From Mimachlamys varia (lineage: Eukaryota; Mollusca; Bivalvia; Pectinida; Pectinidae), in NCBI GenBank assembly GCA_947623455.1, contig OX392527.1, positions 48,962,401 to 49,026,400 on the forward strand: 64,000 nucleotides of DNA, read 5' to 3'. Every line of letters begins with the position of its first letter. The stretch's first letter is position 1. Under the pieces are notes generated by a model that ran no database searches, was not told the DNA's origin, and saw only the letters and a program-made list of their open reading frames with translations. The position numbers and the translations under genes were made by a program. This document shows positions 47,651-60,955 of the stretch, in pieces.

Positions 47651-50600
47651 GGCGACCCGTTAAGTTTTCTTTTTGTCAAATACTATTCCTAAACTGAAGG
47701 CGAATATTCCGAGTTATCTCTCTTTACTGTGATAAATCACAGTTCAACTTTTTAAGATATAGCTGTTAAATTAATCTGAATTGATCTGACATGTGATATC
47801 TATTTCAATAAAACATTGAACTTAAATAGGAAACATATGAAATTATGACCAATGATAATACGCTTTAGGAGTTATACTTACGGTAAGTGTATACGGTTAC
47901 GTCTCATATCTAACATTTATTCCCGTATTTTTATTAAGTATCAATAATACAATTCTATCACATATTTTTAACAGCTGGTTACTTCCCCACGGGGATAAAA
48001 TTACCATGAACTATGACGTTCGAGGTAGCGAGCACTATAAGTCTATCAACACTTGGTATACATCGAAATTACAAAGTCATGATGAAAAACACGTGTTTCT
48101 ATAAATAATAATTGAGCTATTACAATCATTTTTTTGGTAATTTATTCATGAAATATTGTTTGATTTATTTTGTTTAACACCTGTGTGATGAAATGCACCT
48201 GTACAAACGGAAATAATCATGACATGTCGAACGTCTGTTGTGAATAATTGACACACAATGTACATATTTAGGTTATTTAGTGTTAACTCTATGGGCGGTG
48301 AACGGTGGTGTCAGTATGTAAATTAAATACTTATTAATTATGTAAAATGAAAAAAAATATTCCAATTAATATTTGACCTATATCTCACTGTACAATGACG
48401 CGTAATTAATAACGCCAGTGATGTAATGTGTTTTTGGACAGGTAAGTCATGTAGGTGAGATACAGGTCTAGTTATATTACATGTTGTGTGTGGTATTAAA
48501 CAATACAGCGTCTAATTATTTACCCCAGAACCACTGACCCAGAAGCACACAGAAATCCCCACTCAAGAGAATGGCAGACTATTGGCGCTGTTAGATACAG
48601 GTTTTATCCCGATATCAAATACAATTTTTTTGTCTATTTGTTCTTTCAAAAGTACAATGTGTTCAATTAGTAGAAATATTTTGTATCAGGGGCATGCGCA
48701 ATGTCAAATTATGCGTGTTGATTTGGTTGCCACCATTATGTTTCACCTGTCGGCCACTGTCAGTCTGTCAGTCCCAGCGAACCAAAAAACCAGATAGGCC
48801 TCCTATCAGATCGAACTACTGGGCAGGATAGGTATTTCTGGCAGACAGAACCGTTTACCTTGACCGAGCAGCGCTGCAAGGTATTATAAGCCAAAAAACT
48901 TTTTGAGGAAGAATATTTTCCAGTTTGTGTCACCAGAGGTATGTCAGTGTTGTTGATACTGGTGGATTTTAATTGATGTGTTTATATAATGTCAATAAAG
49001 ATTACAAGCACAATTCCTACGTGACAACACATTTAAAAATGTTTTGTGGTTCGAACTTGAGCATGTACCTCCCAATTTCGTCCAATTATCATGCATATAA
49101 TCTATATGTTTGAGAACTTGACCTCTCTCCCCTTCCACCCCCCCCCCCCCTCCAACTTTTTTTTGTATTTAAATCGGTGTTTCCATCATATATATCATAT
49201 TTATTTTAGAATTTATCTTACTTAAACGTACACATACTTCTTCAAATGCAAAAGCTTGCTATTTAAATTCCATAATATGACGCACTTGTCGGTAACGGGT
49301 CAAGCTTAAGTTTGATAGTGATCATATCCGAGTCAGTTAAATGCCCAGATGTGATGGTATGGCTTGATGCTTTGTTTGGTTGCAATCTTGTCATCTGAAT
49401 ACTACCATTGTGACCTTTTGTATTGTATGAAACTTTATTTAAAACCATTGACTGATGGTTTATCTTATTGCATTATAGTAAGTTTTAAAAAGGTCAGCGC
49501 CATTTTGCTTGTTTTGAATTACCTGTATCATTCTGTTGTCGCTAGGTTACCATATTCGAGTAAAATTTCCTGTCGATGGTTGATAGAATAATCAGCAGTA
49601 AATAGCCGCGTCTACCAGATAAATCTTGGCCCAGCCACAGATAACCTAATTAGGGACTATAAGGATTAAATATAGCATTGAGTCCCACTGACCTTGACCC
49701 TAATGTGGCCATAAAGGGTGATAAGTGATGCAGCCATAGTGTCGTCTAGACGGAGTGCTAATGTGTGAAAGAAGTTATAATATGCTTTTGTCCAAACTCG
49801 AGACTGCAAAGTCTATTACACGTCTGACTTTTGGTACTCGACAGATAATACTGGAGACCGTACAAAAAAAACACCACTTTGATTGATTTATATTGGGTTT
49901 TATTCGGTTCAAATATTATTTTTTTAAAAGTCAGGAAACAAGATATTGAAGAAACTGGCATTCTGGTATGTGTCAAAGGTCATCACGTCATTGACTGACA
50001 ATAATGCCATTCAATTTCTATATAACATAATCGTAATGTATGGGTACCAGATCTGTCTTAATGTCAACGTCGCCATTATCATTCCGAAGTATTTCCGGTT
50101 TATTACATCTAAATGTTCCCGTATAAGCTTTCTCTAGTGTCCTTTTTATCGGTTACGAGGTGATTTGCGGCTTCGTTGTTAATGTAGGTTTTTGTATAAC
50201 AGATATTATATTCGGAACAACAATGCACTGTTAAGTAGATTTTTTATCAGTTAGACCTACCTCCATTCTAAAATAAAGGGTAGCAGGTTTCAGTCTTTAA
50301 TCTCTATTTTAAAGAAGCAAAAAAAGTTGTAAATTCGGCAGCTGTGTTCGTTTATGTAAATTACCTCAAACATCGAAGTTTAAGTAAATTTGTTGTCATT
50401 AGAAACAAACAAGGCCATAATTATTAAGCTAATGTTTACATAACTTGTTGTAAAATTACCTCAAATATACATTTACCCGCAGATTATTTTAATTAGTTCT
50501 TTTTTAAATCGTTATCTTAAATATGGCGTCGGCTTACCCAGATTTAAAGAACATTATTCCCTGGGAAACTTTGAAACCTTGAAATATATCAAATATATCT

Positions 50601-51309
50601 GTATCAAAGACATAAATAATATCGTATCCATGTGTTTGTAATCAACGATGGTGTTGCCATTTTTGGTCCTCACCGGATGAAGAAGGAAGTTAACAGGAGG
50701 CTTCTTTACTTTACTTTACATTAGACAGGGAGCGGTCATTATTCAACATCGAGTCCATACAATACCATGAGTGGTTGTAGTCTTTGGTGTTTGTATTGAT
50801 TGGCGATTTCATCTGATCTGTTCTTGATATCGTTGATTAGTTTTCAAGGACTCGTTCATGTCGCTGCAATTTGCTTGCGCGACTTGAGTAATACTTAACA
50901 GGATCGGACTGCTGCCGCGATCAATTTCCATTAGGAACGAATATTGCTTTGTTCTGAAACACTTCTACGTAATCTTGGTGTGAAATATGGGAAGTGATGA
51001 TATAACCGTAACCATGAACTTTGTGATCTATGTCATGAAATGACTCAGTGAACTTTCAATACCTGAAGCCTCTTTCTGTTACTTACTTGTCTTTCTTCTG
51101 ATACATTTTACATTTTAATTGATGGGTTTGATGGTTTAGTTACAATCTATTGTCCTTTGTTACAAATTAGTTTCTAGGATTGTATGAACAGATTATTGAT
51201 ATCTTTTCCTCCTCTATGTCGTTCATGATTACGTCATTAACGTGTTTTGATTAAATAAGTAACCTATATGAACTACAATAACCGTCCTGTTCTATCTATT
51301 ATGATCTGC
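47651..51309. other. Intergenic, unique-looking sequence
   Basis: AT-rich with a C-run at about 49137-49150. No gene recognised. Confidence 0.35.
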
Positions 51310-51551
51310 CAGGGCCCAGTTGTTCAAATGATGATTTGCTTAATCAGTGATTAGCGCAAACTTTAATTATTCTGTAACTTCAAAATGAAACCATAGATTA
51401 TGTTATAACTTTGCAGATATGAAATATCTAACAGTGTCAATTTACATGCAAAATTGGGAGATTTTACCTGGTATATTGACAAAATAATTCAAGTTTGGAA
51501 AATGTCGTCACTAGTGATTAAGCTAATCACCATTTGAACAACTGGGCCCTG
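51310..51551. mobile_element. MITE with CAGGGCCCAGTTGTTCAAA ends
   Basis: The left end CAGGGCCCAGTTGTTCAAAT and the reverse complement of the right end are identical for about 20 bases and similar for about 44. The element is 242 bp, AT-rich inside, with no ORF. No target duplication is obvious. Confidence 0.85.
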
Positions 51552-53884
51552 AAGGACAGTGTCTTCTCCCAATGAAGACGCTAAATGCAGATATTCAATT
51601 ATTTTATCATCGGCAGCATAAGAGTATACCATCTACGATGAATAATCCAAGGTCATGAAAAAGTTGTGACGTGTCCGTTATACATGTAGAGTGTTCAGAA
51701 ATGCCATCATCATCCCAAGCAATTGTCATACATACTCTGTTGGTCTACGTATGTGTATGCCCTGGTGATCAAACAGTGACTTTACTATTACGCCAGGCTA
51801 TCAGCATCATTACTATCGACAATTCGTCCGCCTACAAATTGCCCTTTACCACGGAAAGGTAATTCTGAGCAGTCTTATGTTTAATCCTACACATCCTAGA
51901 TCTGTAGGTCTGGTGATCACGAGAGGAATTGAGACGTACATTTGTCTCAACACCTGACAATAATGTCTACCGGTTCCCGGTTTGATGTTTGTTTCCGGTA
52001 TATCATAGAACACAATGAGCTACTTTTGTCTCGCCAAACTCATTATTTCTTTTAAATGACGGTCAGGTTGCCGTTGGTTGTTAAAAGACGATTTTCTTTA
52101 ATATTTTATGTGATGGTATTGCTAGCTTTGTGCATTTTCGATTTATTTTTATTTTTCGTTTTCATTTATTTTGTTTCCAAAACATTTCCAACGCACAAAA
52201 GTATGGAGCCTTGTAAACTGAAGGCAAACAAATGTGTGAATTTGAATTATTAGAAAGATGATTTGTTTGTCTCCGGGTGTTATAAGTCTTGTATACATAT
52301 ATGTGTGTTTGTGTGCTGGAGACAGGGTTTGTTGATGTAAAATGATTTTGGTTTCGTTTGGTCTAGTTCCTTTGAGTGCGTGTCTCTGTGTATTATGTGT
52401 CTTGTATACATACAATGTGTGTTTGTGTGCTGGAGACAGGGTATGTTGGTGTACTTGCCTCCTGGTGATTGCGCGGATCAGATACCAACTCTATAGCACT
52501 ACATCACTGAAATACTATACCAAAATCACGAGCTCAGTATTCCATTTGGTCCCATTATACTGACAATGGGTTAACCTAGTTTTTGCAATTTCCCAACCTG
52601 TTTCAATTTTTTGGAATGTAAACAACTACCTACGTTTTGAAGGACTTTGTTAATCAAACGCAGAATACTTATTAGATTTTAAAGAATTTTGGAATACCAA
52701 AACTTCGATACTTTGGTATGTTCCAGCCTAAAGAAAGAGCTTATAGAACTTGAGAGACTGTTCTTTACTGCAGCCAAAATTGAGGTATTGCTTTTTATCA
52801 GACAACGAAAGACGTTCAATGGTAAATAAAACGTATTAATGAAAGTGTAATTGGTACATATCCAGAGGTATCTTAGTATAGTGCAGTTTAAGATCATGAT
52901 GTGTGTTCTAACAAGACACCTTAAGAGCCTGTCATTGTATATTTTGATTAACATTTGTTTTGATGTTGCTAACCATGAACTGTAAAACAAAGTAAACCCG
53001 TCGATTAATCAGTCTGAGCTATGTGTTGATATAAAGACACTGTCGTGTAAGTATGACATTGACTCCGATCCGTCTGTTGATTTATAGTGATTAACATTTT
53101 CTTGTTTGGTGCTTACACCATGAAAACACATAAAACATCATACCACGCCGGCGTCACCTTGTAACGGAGCGAAGTACTCAATTAAACCTAACGGAACTAT
53201 AAACACACTGTAACAAAACTTGCAATACTCTTTGTACTCTTTTCAGATATCGTGGTAAGTCATTTGCATTCAAGTATTCTTTTTGTTGCAGTCATGCCAC
53301 GACTGGTTGTATTTCAGACGAGTTCGGCAGTTGCTTTGCAATTGAAGGGTTAATGGCAAGGAGTGGCATTGATAGTGTGCGTTACAATCGTAGACTGTCT
53401 TGTCACACATACGCGAGGCACTGGAAGAGTTACCGACTGACCAGACCTTTTGACGTCCATGCCGAACTTTGCGATGTCAGTTATTTAACCCCCTTATGCT
53501 GCCTATGCTGCCGTCACCTTCCTACCACTAATACATGTTATCAGCGACCACTTAGACATATACGAGCCACTGCAGGAGTTAGCAAGTGACCGCGATTCGG
53601 GCGTTCATGCCAAACGTCAGGACGTTTTTTTCGGCCTACACTCTTGTGTTATCGTTACTGTATGACTACTGACAACATGCTCTTTCCTATTCATCTAAAA
53701 GCTGAGAGAAATAAATAACGCGAGGTCATTTTGTTAGTCCATCATCTTTAATTTGGTCGATCCCAGGCACTCGTTGTATGGCGCAGTTTTCATAGAAGAG
53801 TTACAGTTGTTACTCCAAACGGACAGTGTCGTGTATGTTGGCGTCCTCGGAAACGCTTTCTGTACTTTCGCGTTATGTAACATC
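51552..53884. other. Intergenic with one imperfect duplication
   Basis: Segments at about 52284-52340 and 52400-52455 share TGTGTGTTTGTGTGCTGGAG and ACAGGGT.TGTTG.TGTA, 117-123 bp apart. No gene recognised; short ORFs lack motifs. Confidence 0.4.
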
Positions 53885-54285
53885 GAAACGGTTAGGGATT
53901 GGTCATTTATTGGTTGGTTAAAGGATTGGAGTTCCGACTTTTCAATATTTGAAATATGATTTAAAAGTGTGATGTTTAGGGATAGCGTATTTATTGACTG
54001 GTTATGTGGATAGAACTTTTCAGCATTTGAAATATGATTTAACAGTGCAATGTTTAGGGATAGCGTATTTATTGACCGGTTATGTGGATAGAACTTTTCA
54101 GTAATTGAAATATGATTTAACAGTGCAATGTTTAGGGATAGTGTATTTATTGACTGGTTTCATGAATGGAACTTTTCAGTATTTGAAATATGATTAAACA
54201 GTGCAATGTTTAGGGATGGAGTATTCATTGACTGGATATTGAAATGAAGTTCTGACTTTGCATTATTTGACACATACCATGATGA
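53885..54285 (+). repeat. 78-bp tandem repeat, about five units
   Basis: AACTTTTCAG/GACTTTTCAA recurs at about 53936, 54013, 54091 and 54169, each followed by ATTTGAAATATGATT, CAATGTTTAGGGAT and ATTTATTGACTGG. Flanking partial units are present at both ends. Confidence 0.9.
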
Positions 54286-56264
54286 AGACCTTAACTTTCT
54301 TCAGCGTAGATTGTAAACATTCTGATATAAAACCCTGGATCGCGGATCTAATCCCGATAATCAAATGTCAAAAGTTTATCATAAGCTTGAGTTACGGGTA
54401 TGTGACTATTGTATAAATACATTAAACCATTTATAGCATTGCACTGAAGTCGCCGCCTCAACTGCAAAATAATTTGGTAGTAAAGTGGTGAAATCTGTTC
54501 ATACTGTGTAGGAAAATGTCAATACATATTGCTGGATTCTGTGGTGTCATTAATCTTAAATTCTGCAGGGTAAAGGAGATAGTTTCAAAATCGCTTTTTA
54601 CTTACTGTTCAAAACCGAAACATCAGGCATGTGCTTGCTTATGAAATTAAAGCAGTGGGAAAATTTCTTTTACTTCTATTTCATTAGTTCTTTGAATATG
54701 CTTAGGGGATACATTGTGGCATCTCACTCAAATGTCACATTACATATTTTTAATTCTATATTGCAAAATTGTATTCGGTTCCAGATTCTATTTTATAAAG
54801 ATGTTAGTTACAGGATAAAATTTTAAAAGCCGAGTTGTCATATCGCGGTGTCTTATAGACATTTATATGAGTGTGATATTTGAAGAAAAAATGTCTTCGA
54901 ATAAATGAGCTTGTTTTCTTAAGATGGTCTTAGTTGATATTTTAAGATGACTCTGTGTTTTCACTCGGATTGCTTAAAATTTCAATCGTTTTGAAAATAC
55001 AAATATGTTTAATTATGTCCTTAAGTATTTAGGTAAGCAGTACCAAAGCTTTGAAATAACATGACACGTGTGTTAAATGATAAATCGGGAACAAGCAAAT
55101 TGATCCGGGAAATAGCAGGTAGTGCCCCAGTAGATGTAATATCATCGAAGCCTTGCTGAAGATGAAATCAATTCCGATAGTAATTTTTGGCCTGAATTTC
55201 GAAATCGTTTTGTCTTTGAGAATTCTTATCCTTATAAAACAAAATGAAATAAATCAATACACTAAATTTGATATGGCGCCCCACCTAGCTATCACGAGAC
55301 ACTCTAAAACGCTTTATATTACATATATATATAATTAACATACCTGGAATGCAGTTCTATGATCACATACAATTCTGAGGAGTTCGCATGAGCTGCCTTA
55401 TCTGGCGCTAACTACTAGTCCTATACCACCTGGCTTATACCTCCCTCTGTGTGCATGTATGCGCGTGTGATGTAGATGTCTTGTGTTCCGTTGGTAGTGG
55501 CACCGTACTTCAAACGACATCGTTTATAGTGGCACATCACTTGAATGCTACAATACAGATACCGCAGCAGCCGCCCCAGACCATTTGATACTCCACTTAG
55601 GTTGTTGGATAACGTACAAATCTTGAGAAAAAAATCTTTTTAGTCTGAAGCATGTGGATGTGGTATTGCAGGATTACAGAATTAAAGAGACTTAATACAC
55701 GACATAAGTCGCCTCTGTAGATCATGTAATGTGATAAAAGATTTGAATTAATTAAGCCGTAATTATATCATTGTGCAAAAAAGTCAATAATACAGAAAAT
55801 CGATTTTGAACAATTCCGATTTTGAATCAGGTACCACACACACGCAATACTATATAACATTGAAATAATATCTGGCATATGGTATAGACGGTGTGGTGTA
55901 CAAAGCATACAAACCTGACATTTGTCAACATTTGTCGTTAGAACCAAAGACTGGTGGTATACGTAGCATCCGTTACAATGGGTGTTTATATAAGCTTGGT
56001 TTGGTGTTTCTTGCTTCCTTTTAACTGCGCAGGTCTGATGGCACCGACTTTATAATACTATATCAATGAACATGGAATACTGGTGCCCCAGCACTGCATC
56101 CTACCCTGTCACAATATACTGCAACAGGTGAACCCATACTACCAATTTTACCGACGTTAGTTTTGGTTCGGCCATGAAACAAAACCCATTACCTTCCGCT
56201 CTGGGGCAAATACTTAAAGCAAGGCCAGTGAGGTAGTGTCAAGGGAGACATCAGGACGAAATAA
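54286..56264. other. Intergenic, no gene seen
   Basis: AT-rich; small ORFs lack motifs. Confidence 0.35.
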
Positions 56265-56620
56265 ATAAGAGAATACCGAAGCGTTAACAAAATCATAATC
56301 TTAACTAAAAATCGATTAAACCAGGGTCAAAATTTGAACAAAGGAAAGATTTACATGGAGACTCTTGTAAAAGTACAAGAGAATAAGACTAGGTGGTCCG
56401 GAAGAGTAAGCGTCTTCTGCTTCATCGACGACACCCGCCATGTGAATCTTTGTCACATCCAAGTAAACATCAAGGTCTCAAAATGAGAACCGAGTATCAT
56501 TGTCAATCACAACAAGTTAACACACTAATGAGCGTACTCAAAAACGTCCATCTTCATATCACTTAAAGATACAATGAGACAAAGATGTCGACCATAAAAC
56601 TTGCCCATAGTTCTGATCAC
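56265..56620 (+). repeat. Dispersed repeat family D, longest copy
   Basis: GAGAATACCGAAGCGTTAAC, ATCGATTAAACCAGGGTC, CTTCTGCTTCATCGACGAC, AAGGTCTCAAAATGAGAACC and CGTCCATCTTCATATCAC. The middle part corresponds in reverse to 40060-40330. Confidence 0.55.
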
Positions 56621-56654
56621 CTGCATCTCTCGAAAGAAGTTGTGCGGTTTTTTT

Positions 56655-56945
56655 TGTAGTGGCACGGTACTTAATATATACATTTTCGTAGTACACGATT
56701 TGAAATTAAACAGAACTAGTTTAATTTTACTTCTAAATTAATAAATTAAAGGGGTTTTACGCACCTGACCCTTCTGCTTCTACATTAGTTTAGAAATTTT
56801 GGATTACTACCTTTTGGCCCCTAGCATCACTGAAGAGTCCTAGGAGGACAAAACAGCTGTATGATGCAGTTTAATTCTATTTTTCTGCATACTGTATCTA
56901 TTACTAAATTTAAGAGGTGCAGCATATGTGTATGTTAAGTGATCT
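56655..56945 (-). repeat. Dispersed repeat family R, copy 5
   Basis: Starts AGTGGCACGGTACTTAATA and continues with TTAAAGGGGTTTTACGCACC, CCTAGCATCACTGAAGAGTC, AACAGCTGTATGATGC and GGTGCAGCATATGTG. It is the best-preserved copy. Confidence 0.8.
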
Positions 56946-58139
56946 TCAGAGAAGTCGCCTCTTACGAATCGTGCAATTGGGGCAGCAGGTATAACTCTTA
57001 AGGTCCATTGACAGGGTAGAATTTATATTTGTTACAAAAGCCGTAGCATTACTATCGAAAAACAAGGTTATATTCACAGATGTTCATATTTCATCAACAC
57101 TCTTGACTTTTTTTGAGCGAAAAATGGCTTTCTATTAAAACGGAGCACAGTTAACTAGCTCTACAGTTGATATCAATATCTACGAGGTATTAAATATTTA
57201 ACGAGATGTGTATCTCAACAGCACTTTAAGTGGTATTGACAGTTGCCTGGAGATTTAATATTCACTTTTATGTACAAAGTATAGCATGTCAATATTTCCA
57301 TAACGCAGACATTCAATAAATGTTTAATTAGAGGTATAGCTTGAACAAAACAAAACAAATAACAATAACAATAAACCAATAGAAAAGCCTATATATGCTG
57401 ATTGGCTTGGACTACGGATGATACACAAATCCTTAACTACACGAAAATTGCCATTGATTACAAATTACAGTATCAATTTTAATATTTATTATATTATGAC
57501 GAGAGATTGAATATTGGGCGATATTCGCATGACTGAATAATATAGAAATATGATAAGAGACTAAATTACTACTAGCATTGCTATTAAACATTCATAGAAA
57601 CTGATATTGACGTGATAATGGTGTATTGAATATAAACTAGAACGAGTCAGGCCAAACAAAGAAACTGATATTGACGAGAGTTGAAGCTGAAATTGACATT
57701 GACAAGTTAAAGCTTATGCTTTAGCTAAAACAACACAGACACTGACATTGATAAGATAAAGAAGGGGGTTTCTCTGAACAACACAGAAATTGGTTTTCAA
57801 CTTTAACCCTCAGAAATATGCAATGAAAGCAACATGTCAATGGCATAGACATCGCGACAACAAACTGGAAATTGATTTTGTTTTTAAATACGTGATTATC
57901 AGTAAACATAGAAACTGACACCGACATATTGATGGGTAAATGCATAGCTTATCAAAGCAATCATTTTATTGGCGTCGCGTTTAGAAATTGGATATGAGCC
58001 AACTGTTACCTGGCTTTTTATCAATTGACAATATGATTGCATACGGAATATTACCTAAAATGAACATTGCTAATAATTATTGATACACTATTTTCATGAT
58101 GACAACCGGTTATTTGGAGATGGAGAAAAAGAACAGTTT
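56946..58139. other. Intergenic; loose repeats of AAACTGATATTGACG
   Basis: Between about 57590 and 57930 the motif GAAACTGA.ATTGAC (with variants ACACTGACATTGATAAG, GAAACTGACACCGAC) recurs at uneven distances, a decayed tandem repeat. No gene recognised. Confidence 0.4.
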
Positions 58140-58975
58140 ATCTATTTCACAGCAATTATGAATATAAATAACAAACTATATTTACTAGTCTTGTTGGACT
58201 GGGTGCTAGCTTTAACGGGTCTTAACATAGGACGAAACCGGAGGAAGGTGACAGTACCCAAATCGGATCACTTTTTTTCAAAAATACTTCTAAATTAACA
58301 ACAGTGCCGTCAAAAGATTGATTATAACAATAATATAGTCTTAGAATAGATAGTCACACACCATTTTATGTCAATATATCATTAGTTTTTTTAGTTTAAA
58401 TATGCCATTTAACATTATTGAATCTCAAAACTTTGAGTTTTGTTACGTTTCTGAATAAAATGGCGCGTGCAACGACTTTGCGTTCTGTTTTGAACTATAA
58501 AAATAAATCCACCCGATAGAAATATTTTTTTCATATATAAATTCTAAAGGACATCATTAAATGTTGATATGCTACAACAAAAATATTAATTTGAATTGTA
58601 AAATACTGCAAAATCTTAGTCTTTACCCGATTTGGGTCCTCATATTCGCAAAATCTTGAACCGCTGATTGATGATTTCAGAGCGTTCTATAAATATCCAA
58701 CATGAACCTCAAGTGTTATTTTTTTTGTAAGAACACCCATCAATGTTCTTCTTTTGATACAACTATTAATGGATATAATCCATCTTAAGATTTTTTAATG
58801 AATGAATGAAATGATGGTTTGGTGATCCAATTTGGGTACTGTCACCTTATCCAGAGAAAACCTACATGTTCCGGTAGTTGAACCAAGCCTTTCCACGTCT
58901 AATCAGGGAATCGAACCCCTGACGTCTTTGTAACAGAGATTCAGCTGCATCAGCCAATCGCCCAAACAGATTTTT
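58140..58975 (-). mobile_element. Rearranged family B-like SINE
   Basis: 58140-58262 holds the tail and part of the body (minus strand), and 58829-58975 holds a tRNA-like head, with box B seen in reverse as GGGAATCGAACCCCTGA. The inner ends GGTGACAGTACCCAAATCGG (58243) and TGATCCAATTTGGGTACTGT (58829) are inverted repeats. About 570 bp of AT-rich DNA lies between. Either two nested copies or an inversion inside one copy would explain it. Confidence 0.5.
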
Positions 58976-58998
58976 TATACAGTGTATTACCTTTCATT

Positions 58999-59167
58999 GC
59001 GTATATAGTACAACTTGCCTAATCCGACCCCTGACTAATCCGAATCCCTGTCTAGTCCGGCCTTATTGTTCGGTCCACGCATATCCCTCAAACCTCTACA
59101 AACCGGACACCTGTGAAAACCGACCAAATGATTTGGTCCAAGTGGCATTCAGTTTAGACAAGTTACA
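58999..59167. mobile_element. TIR element (CTTGCCTAATCCGA ends)
   Basis: Left TAGTACAACTTGCCTAATCC and right, in reverse complement, AATGTAACTTGTCTAAACTG form degenerate inverted repeats. Several CCGGAC/CCGACC-type units lie inside. Related to 11740-11817. Confidence 0.45.
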
Positions 59168-59775
59168 TTGTATTTCAAAAACATGGACTTTGATATAAGT
59201 ATTGTGATTGGGATTATCTGAAAGATATAATATTGTTGTTCATATTTTGATGACATTCTTATTATCAATGAGTTACTTATCTTAATATAAAACATAAACA
59301 GTAAAAACATGCAAATCGGAAATTTAGATACTGACTCATTCAGAAACAACAACAAAAAAGAGCATTTAAGCCAAAAACATATAAGTGCCTAATAACTTAT
59401 ACCGAAAACATCGAGAAATTGAATATAAATTTTGCATGTGTAAAATAAACATAAAAAAAAATCAATAAATCATTATTATAAAGATTTTTGATAAGACATA
59501 AAACATATGAATTTAAAAAGCACGGAAATTAACAGAAATGATATCATGATTAACAACGCAGATTATGATGACATCATCCAAATGGCTGGAAAAGTGACGT
59601 TTATCACGCACAGAGAAACTGACTCAACAATGAGAGATTAGCTTTACTGATACTTATAATTAAACACATATTTTATATATTTAATTAAAAGATTGATGTT
59701 CGAGATTATCGATTAGATTCAAGTATTGGCTAAAACAGACATCACTTAACACCACCTAAATGATGTCGTGTAATG

Positions 59776-59872
59776 GTCTGATTAACATCCTATGTTTCAT
59801 GGCTCGGTGAACTTCGTACTATGTATTACGAAGTTCACGAAGCCATGTATTAGATGACTTCAATCAGATTGC
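59776..59872. mobile_element. Palindromic MITE, copy 2
   Basis: Arms 59799-59819 and 59827-59847 (ATGGCTCGGTGAACTTCGTA against TACGAAGTTCACGAAGCCAT) differ at one position. Outer ends TCTGATTAA and TTCAATCAGA complete the element. The core matches 4436-4488. Confidence 0.75.
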
Positions 59873-59907
59873 GTCATGTAATGACGTCATATTAATATCA
59901 TGTTACT

Positions 59908-59977
59908 TAAGCATTAAACATCATTCTTTTCCGTGTTATAGGACCATAACACGAAACAGAATGATGTTTAATGCTTA
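59908..59977. repeat. 32-bp-arm hairpin
   Basis: TAAGCATTAAACATCATTCT at the left (59908) is the exact reverse complement of the right end of the hairpin (59958-59977). CCGTGTTAT/ATAACACG lies near the loop. Only one or two arm mismatches. Confidence 0.85.
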
Positions 59978-60088
59978 TATTTACATTTTTCCATTGGTTT
60001 TGATAATACATTTATGTTTATATTCTTCATTTGTTCTGAAAATTTGCGGTAGATTTCTAATAAATAGAACAGCGAACAGCCAGTATCG

Positions 60089-60183
60089 GCCAGCTAATTC
60101 CAACGTTATGATTATGACGTCACAATCGTAATAACGTCATAATGATCACTCCAGTGTTATGCTCTCATAACACGGAACTGGCC
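60089..60183. repeat. Nested palindromes with GTTATG and TGACGTCA
   Basis: ATTATGACGTCAC...ATAACGTCATAAT forms an inner palindrome and CCAGTGTTAT...ATAACACGGA another. The outer GGCCAGCTAATTCC pairs with GGAACTGGCC. The CCGTGTTAT motif is shared with the hairpin at 59908. Confidence 0.6.
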
Positions 60184-60499
60184 TTGGTAGTGTTATATAG
60201 TGGCAATGCAGAGCAAATGTAAATATAGTCAATTCATCAATCAAGGTATGGTATTTACACGGGTAACCATTTAACACAGAATTTTAATGGTGAAATTCAT
60301 ATTTCATACTCCTGGTCATTAACGCGACGGAATATTCAATACTTTTTTAATATGTCGGTAGGTACCACAGAAAATCATAATGACGTCATGATTTAATGCA
60401 GCTCTCCGGTGTTTAACACTCATAACTAATATAATTGACACAGACATTAATGGGGTTTTAATATTCGAGATTAATAAAATGACTGCACATGTGATATTG

Positions 60500-60955
60500 A
60501 CTTTCTAATAGGGAAATGACTTAAATAGAGATATGACATTTCCTGACTTTTTCATAGGCATGTGACTTTTTAATAGGGATATGACTTTCTAAAAGGGATA
60601 TAAATTTTCAATAGAGATAGCTTTTAACAGAGACATTTCTTTTTAAAAAAAGGGATATGATTTTTTTGTACAGGAATAAATCTTTTTAACATGGATATGG
60701 CTTTTCAATAGATATGACTGTTAACAGGGATAGGACTTTTTGATAGAGATATGACTTTTTAACAAGGGTATGCTTATTTAATACAAATATGACTTTCTTA
60801 CAGGGATATATCTTTCTGACAGGGATAAGACTGTTTAAGAGAGATATGACTTTTTGACAAGGGTTATGTCTTTTTGACAGGGATATGATTTTTTGATAGG
60901 GATATGACTGTTAAATAGGAATATGACTGTTTTAACAGGGATATTTTAACAACTG
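60500..60955 (+). repeat. Degenerate ~21-bp tandem repeat
   Basis: About 20 units resembling GGGATATGACTTTTTAACAG with frequent changes (GAGATATGAC, GGGATAAGACTG, GGGTTATGTC). No ORF. Confidence 0.85.
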
